Source of the DNA: Chloroflexi bacterium 44-23 | GTDB lineage: Bacteria > Chloroflexota > Anaerolineae > Anaerolineales > Anaerolineaceae | Reading direction: 5' to 3' | Assembly (NCBI GenBank): GCA_001899005.1 | Contig: MKUW01000016.1 | Location: 1 to 43,886 of the forward strand | DNA: 43,886 nucleotides | Part shown: positions 40,697-43,886 of the stretch, in pieces | Position numbering within the stretch: position 1 is the first letter of the stretch | Layout of the letters: each line of letters starts with the position of its first letter | The notes under the pieces: generated by a model | The model's input: only the letters and a program-made list of their open reading frames with translations | Database searches by the model: none | What the model was told of the DNA's origin: nothing | Made by a program: the position numbers and the translations under genes

Positions 40697-41926
40697 TTAA
40701 CGCCCGGTCACCGGTTTCCAGGCTGGCCACCAGCCCTTCGCAAGGGCTATACTTGTGCCATCATAAACATTCACCAACACGATTGCAGGGTCTTCATAAG
40801 GGCCAACCACTACCAGCACGTCTTCAGAATCTGGCGACCAGTGAATATCGAAGATACCGCGTTCTTCAAAGAAATCTTCAATTTGATTTTTTGATAACTG
40901 AATAGTTTTCAAGATTATTGGGGGATCATCGACCAGGGCTTCCGTTACTTTAAATAAGACGTAATCGTCATCCGCAGAGAAACTCGGATCGGATGCATAA
41001 TAGCCATCCTCTGCCTCAACCAGCACTTTCTCGCCTTCATCAAAGCGGTCATTAATATAGATGCGTTCGTCACCACTGGAAACATAGGTCAGGTCATCGT
41101 AAACGAGCGTTTCTCCATCCTGCGACCAGTCATAATTGCCCAAAGGACGTTCCCAACTAGTATACTCACCGCTTTCCAGTTCCACATAAGCGAAATTTCC
41201 ACGGCCTTCCATGTAAATGACTTCATCAAAGCTGACAAAGCGGCCATCCGGCGAGAATTGGACCCGGACGAGTGAATACGATTGAGGTTTAACCAACTCA
41301 GTCACTTGCCCTGTGTCAACATCAATAGCGAGAATTCCCCTGGCCAGGGTTTCATCTACTGCACTGCGGCTGATAAAATAAGCCGGGTCTGTCATCAAAC
41401 TGTAAGCAATCACATGCGTACCAGGCTGCCAGGCAAAATTAGAGAGTTGCGATTCCGGAAGAAGGTTGCTGCTGGTGCCAGTGATCACATCAAAGACAGT
41501 TATTCCAAAAGTATATTGTTGTTGATCACTTAATTGGGTGATCTCGGTGCGTTTAACCGCCAAATAGCGGCCATCACTGGACCAAGCCGGGTCGCTATAT
41601 CGCACAGCGGATTTATCAACCGAGATCATTGGCGACGAGCCATCGACGGTCAGCACCTGAACTTGCGCGTTATTAACGTTGAGCAAGAACACATTGCCGG
41701 TAAGATCAATGAAAGCCACCCAAGATGGTTGCGGTTGCGGGGTATCTGTGGGTGTTGGTTGGATGGTTGGTTCCATTGTTGCTGTAGATGATTTCGTAAT
41801 TTCTGGGGGAACTGCTGTTGTGGTCACAGGTGACTTAACATCGCCTTCCGACTCAGGTGTTGCAACTGGGGTACATGCGCTTAAAGTAAATAACGTTACA
41901 ATCAGAATGAGCAGGTATCTCTTCAC
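40697..41926 (-). CDS. Lipoprotein with a TolB/WD40-like beta-propeller
   Basis: 409 residues from a GTG start with GAGG 7 bases upstream. The signal peptide ends in lipobox LSAC (Cys18), then a Thr/Pro linker (about residues 20-68). The rest consists of repeated propeller-blade motifs of the TolB/PD40 kind: DPAWSSDGRYLAVKR, VQFSPDGRFVSFDE, YDWSQDGETLVYDD, PSFSADDDYVLFKV, IHWSPDSEDVLVVV. Such exported propellers usually bind proteins or glycans; the ligand is unknown. It is separated by 63 bp from the membrane protein gene upstream and could share its transcript. Confidence 0.85.
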   Translation of the reverse strand: MKRYLLILIVTLFTLSACTPVATPESEGDVKSPVTTTAVPPEITKSSTATMEPTIQPTPTDTPQPQPSWVAFIDLTGNVFLLNVNNAQVQVLTVDGSSPMISVDKSAVRYSDPAWSSDGRYLAVKRTEITQLSDQQQYTFGITVFDVITGTSSNLLPESQLSNFAWQPGTHVIAYSLMTDPAYFISRSAVDETLARGILAIDVDTGQVTELVKPQSYSLVRVQFSPDGRFVSFDEVIYMEGRGNFAYVELESGEYTSWERPLGNYDWSQDGETLVYDDLTYVSSGDERIYINDRFDEGEKVLVEAEDGYYASDPSFSADDDYVLFKVTEALVDDPPIILKTIQLSKNQIEDFFEERGIFDIHWSPDSEDVLVVVGPYEDPAIVLVNVYDGTSIALAKGWWPAWKPVTGR

Positions 41927-41989
41927 TGGGGGCCTCTTTCAATTCTCTTTATTTTAAATGACGCTTACTTGGTCAAAATAGTTCCTATT

Positions 41990-42703
41990 TCACCTGAGGG
42001 GGTGCGTGTTGATTGGCTGTGGTGACGGAATAAGCTGAAAAATCTGCCACGGGGTTGCCCACAAGTAGAAGACCAGCAAAATAACAAACCATATTACCCC
42101 CAATGCCAACGGATATTGCCACCAACGCTGTGGCAAGACGGCTTGCTTAATCCCATCTCCAGCCAGCAAGTAGGGGATCCCCATAAATGAACCGTAGACG
42201 AGAAACACGTAACCCCAGAGAAGCAAGCCTGCCGGTAGACCGGCTAAACCCTGGTAGAAGACCGCTCCATTTTGTTCAAAAAAAACCCCAAAAACACCCT
42301 GGATGATAAATACCGCCGGTAGCGAAAATCGGTATTTGCGTATTAACAATAACCAGGCTAGACCGCTGCCAAGATAAAAACCGGTGGCCAGGAGGAGATT
42401 ATAAAATAGCTGCGGGTGAAACAAAGCTGGTTCTGTTGCCCCTGCTAAATAATTGTTATACCAGGCCAGCACCTCGGTTAACCACCCGCTCGCCAATACC
42501 AGTAAGAGAAAAAATAACCAGAGCGGGAAATTAATGCCACGGATTGCAGGTGATAATGATGCCCCACTCAGGTAAATTATCACAAAAATGGTATAGATTA
42601 ACAACATGGTATCTGCCGGGGATGTCATTAATCCTAGAACCGGCAGAAAAGCGCTCAGCATCAGGAGGAGCTTTCTCAAGGTTTTTCGCGAGAATTTAGG
42701 CAA
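41990..42703 (-). CDS. Polytopic membrane protein of unknown function
   Basis: 237 residues with about seven hydrophobic segments, for example LLLMLSAFLPVLGLM, MLLIYTIFVIIYLSG, LWLFFLLLVLASGWL and YPLALGVIWFVILLVFYLW. The N-terminus is basic (MPKFSRKTLRKLL). I recognise no signature motif. It lies between the DoxX gene (with a terminator in between) and the propeller lipoprotein gene, all on the minus strand. Confidence 0.7.
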   Translation of the reverse strand: MPKFSRKTLRKLLLMLSAFLPVLGLMTSPADTMLLIYTIFVIIYLSGASLSPAIRGINFPLWLFFLLLVLASGWLTEVLAWYNNYLAGATEPALFHPQLFYNLLLATGFYLGSGLAWLLLIRKYRFSLPAVFIIQGVFGVFFEQNGAVFYQGLAGLPAGLLLWGYVFLVYGSFMGIPYLLAGDGIKQAVLPQRWWQYPLALGVIWFVILLVFYLWATPWQIFQLIPSPQPINTHPLR

Positions 42704-42797
42704 ATATTTTTTCCTTTTCCCTTAATTGAAACAGAACTTTGCCGAGAAAACAAACTAACGCATCAAGCCAATCATTTGTCTCGTAGGGTAAGGTTGT

Positions 42798-42827
42798 AAA
42801 AATCCCAGAGTGATACCTCTGGGATTT
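42798..42827 (-). terminator. Intrinsic terminator after the DoxX gene
   Basis: An inverted repeat AAATCCCAGAG / CTCTGGGATTT (42800-42810, 42817-42827) with a 6-base loop. On the minus strand the hairpin is followed by a TTTTTA run. It lies 23 bp after the DoxX stop, so it should end that transcript before the downstream membrane protein gene. Confidence 0.85.
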
Positions 42828-42849
42828 AATCTTCACTTGTTTGTAATGG

Positions 42850-43425
42850 TTATTCCTGACGCTTAAATGCCTTCCCCGGCTGCCAGGGGGTTCCCAATAA
42901 TGGCAAGACCCAACGATCAAGCCCCAACCATCCCGCCGACTTCCAGCCTAATATTAATAGAATTGCAATCGTAAATAAGACTGGATTGGTGCTGGCAGAA
43001 CCAGCCATCATGAAATTCCAATTAAGAAATCCACCAAAGAAAGCGGCAATTCCGGTAAATATCCCCAAAACCAGGGCAATTCCAATCAATAGCTCGCCAG
43101 CCACAATCAACTTTGCGAACCAGGTATATGCACCTTGATCCAATAAGGATTGAAGAAAGACACGATACCATTGAAAGGTAATAGCCGGCCGGGCAGGCGC
43201 TTCAGGAATCAGAACTGCATGTTCCCAAAAGCCCTTTAAGGCTTCGCCGGTTTTGGTCCAACCGGGGTTAGACAGCTTGCCCAAACCGGATGTAATCCAT
43301 GAATAACCTAGATAAACACGAACAATCAGCCAGAGCCAGGCTAATTTCGGGCTGTTGAAGAGTGCATCTGCGATCGGCGGATCTGTAAAGTGAACAGGTG
43401 TTATTGTTTGATCTTCTTTGGTCAT
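42850..43425 (-). CDS. DoxX family membrane protein
   Basis: 191 residues with four transmembrane helices in the DoxX pattern: WLIVRVYLGYSWITSGLGKL, FAKLIVAGELLIGIALVLG, IAAFFGGFLNWNFMMAGSAS, and a final helix LFTIAILLILGWKSAGWLGL. DoxX proteins are small quinone-interacting or redox-linked membrane subunits; some act with thiosulphate:quinone oxidoreductase. The partner here is unknown. TAAGGAG lies 8 bases before the ATG. A promoter-like TATAAT and a perfect palindrome are immediately upstream, and a terminator follows. Confidence 0.88.
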   Translation of the reverse strand: MTKEDQTITPVHFTDPPIADALFNSPKLAWLWLIVRVYLGYSWITSGLGKLSNPGWTKTGEALKGFWEHAVLIPEAPARPAITFQWYRVFLQSLLDQGAYTWFAKLIVAGELLIGIALVLGIFTGIAAFFGGFLNWNFMMAGSASTNPVLFTIAILLILGWKSAGWLGLDRWVLPLLGTPWQPGKAFKRQE

Positions 43426-43445
43426 TTCAAATACTCCTTACAAAA

Positions 43446-43467
43446 ATTATACAATCCGATATCGGAT
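43446..43467 (-). promoter_or_regulatory. Palindromic operator next to a -10 box upstream of DoxX
   Basis: On the minus strand the perfect 14-bp palindrome ATCCGATATCGGAT (43454-43467) lies 2 bp upstream of TATAAT (43446-43451), in the spacer of a promoter reading toward DoxX. No good -35 is visible, which fits a regulated promoter. The regulator is unknown. Confidence 0.55.
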
Positions 43468-43468
43468 A

Positions 43469-43555
43469 CTATTTTCTGGCTTTTGGTGCACGGTTGGAAT
43501 AATCCTTTGCAGGCCAGGCCAATCCTGTCCATAAACCCGTATATCTGATATTCAT
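43469..43555 (-). CDS. Possible 28-residue leader peptide upstream of DoxX
   Basis: The minus-strand ATG at 43555 has a strong RBS AAAGGAGT about 9 bases upstream and encodes 28 residues beginning MNIRYTGLWTGLAWPAKD, ending at TAG 43469. The stop abuts the palindrome upstream of DoxX, so it is either an upstream member of the same unit or a leader. The sequence has several Trp and basic residues and no known family. The good RBS is the main support; a chance frame remains possible. Confidence 0.4.
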   Translation of the reverse strand: MNIRYTGLWTGLAWPAKDYSNRAPKARK

Positions 43556-43702
43556 GGTTATTTTACTCCTTTTAAAGCACGTAGGAATAGATTTGTAACA
43601 GGATGCGAGGAAGCGATAGCAATTGATCTCCGGAATAGATGGAACCTGCATGACATGCGCCTATTTTATCTACCATTCATCTTTACCGGACACATGCAAG
43701 CC

Positions 43703-43886
43703 TGTTGGGCACTCAGCTTTCGATGTTGGTCAGCAGCATAGTTACCGTGCTTAATGTGGTAATCGCCGATTAAACTTGCCCAACCTACAATTGCTCCATC
43801 CAAATGTTGTCTTTCTTCGCGTTCTTTGCGTCTTTGCGGTGTAATATTCAATTGCGCCTGTGCGAATAGCAATCATCTCCCATTCG
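43703..43886. repeat. Dispersed repeat copy C, inverted, at the window edge
   Basis: On the minus strand this segment matches copy B (37675-37814). It contains CACCGCAAAGACGCAAAGAA, then the core TTGTAGGTTGGGCA ... TGCCCAACA (43703-43791). The reading frame in it shares QRRKERE, VGWASL, HGN, AADQHRKL and AQ-AC with that in copy B. GAGATGATTGC near the right edge also occurs just after the core of copy B. The element may continue beyond the window. Confidence 0.8.

Overview
The window looks like bacterial chromosomal DNA of moderate GC, most likely from a Chloroflexota (Anaerolineae-like) genome or metagenome bin. That placement is inference. It rests on an archaeal-type AspRS, a DnaE with a long acidic C-terminal tail, lipoproteins with Pro/Thr-rich linkers, and intergenic DNA full of short degenerate tandem repeats. 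No phage, complete insertion sequence, CRISPR array or rRNA gene is visible.

Layout. 1-495 (minus): tRNA-Thr(TGT), tRNA-Tyr(GTA), tRNA-Thr(GGT) and the 5' end of tuf, the classic tRNA-tuf arrangement. 936-2993 (plus): an MBL-fold protein, a small alpha/beta-barrel-like protein and mutY, followed by pcm. 4393-8349 (minus): dnaE. 9137-14551: a hotdog thioesterase, a MATE exporter, a probable lipoprotein with a duplicated domain, and an M20 peptidase. 14596-16918 (minus): three overlapping genes for related zinc-ribbon proteins, two of them membrane-anchored, not matched to any named system. 17126-17924 (plus): a cyclic-nucleotide-binding-domain gene broken by an exact 49-bp tandem duplication, directly followed by a NifU-domain gene. 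17947-22384 (minus): aspS, prs, mutM, a membrane-anchored unknown and a SHOCT-like protein, mostly closely spaced. 22632-24788 (minus): an AT-rich xylulokinase and a DUF4177 protein. 24980-29526 (plus): a GT2 glycosyltransferase, a GT-C-like membrane protein, galE and a 57-residue ferredoxin.

30152-30415 holds five exact DnaA boxes (TTATCCACA), all in one orientation and with 21-bp steps inside each cluster. It is the best candidate here for a replication origin or a DnaA-titrating site. 30595-35035 holds rnhA, a PAF-acetylhydrolase-like alpha/beta hydrolase and a large GT-C-like membrane protein. 35918-36501 is a decayed HigBA toxin-antitoxin pair. 36539-43425 holds an epimerase, a NUDIX hydrolase, a lipoprotein interrupted by an in-frame TGA, a beta-propeller-like lipoprotein, a membrane protein and a DoxX-family protein.

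Functionally the region mixes replication and repair (dnaE, mutY, mutM, pcm, rnhA, possible oriC), translation (tRNAs, tuf, aspS), PRPP synthesis and envelope functions. Three genes are interrupted by different lesions: the CNBD gene by a frameshifting duplication, higA by TAA, and the 38.8-kb lipoprotein by TGA. Two repeat families stand out: degenerate heptanucleotide tandem arrays at six or more intergenic sites, and an approximately 90-bp element bounded by TGTAGGTTGGGCA / TGCCCAACA in at least four copies.
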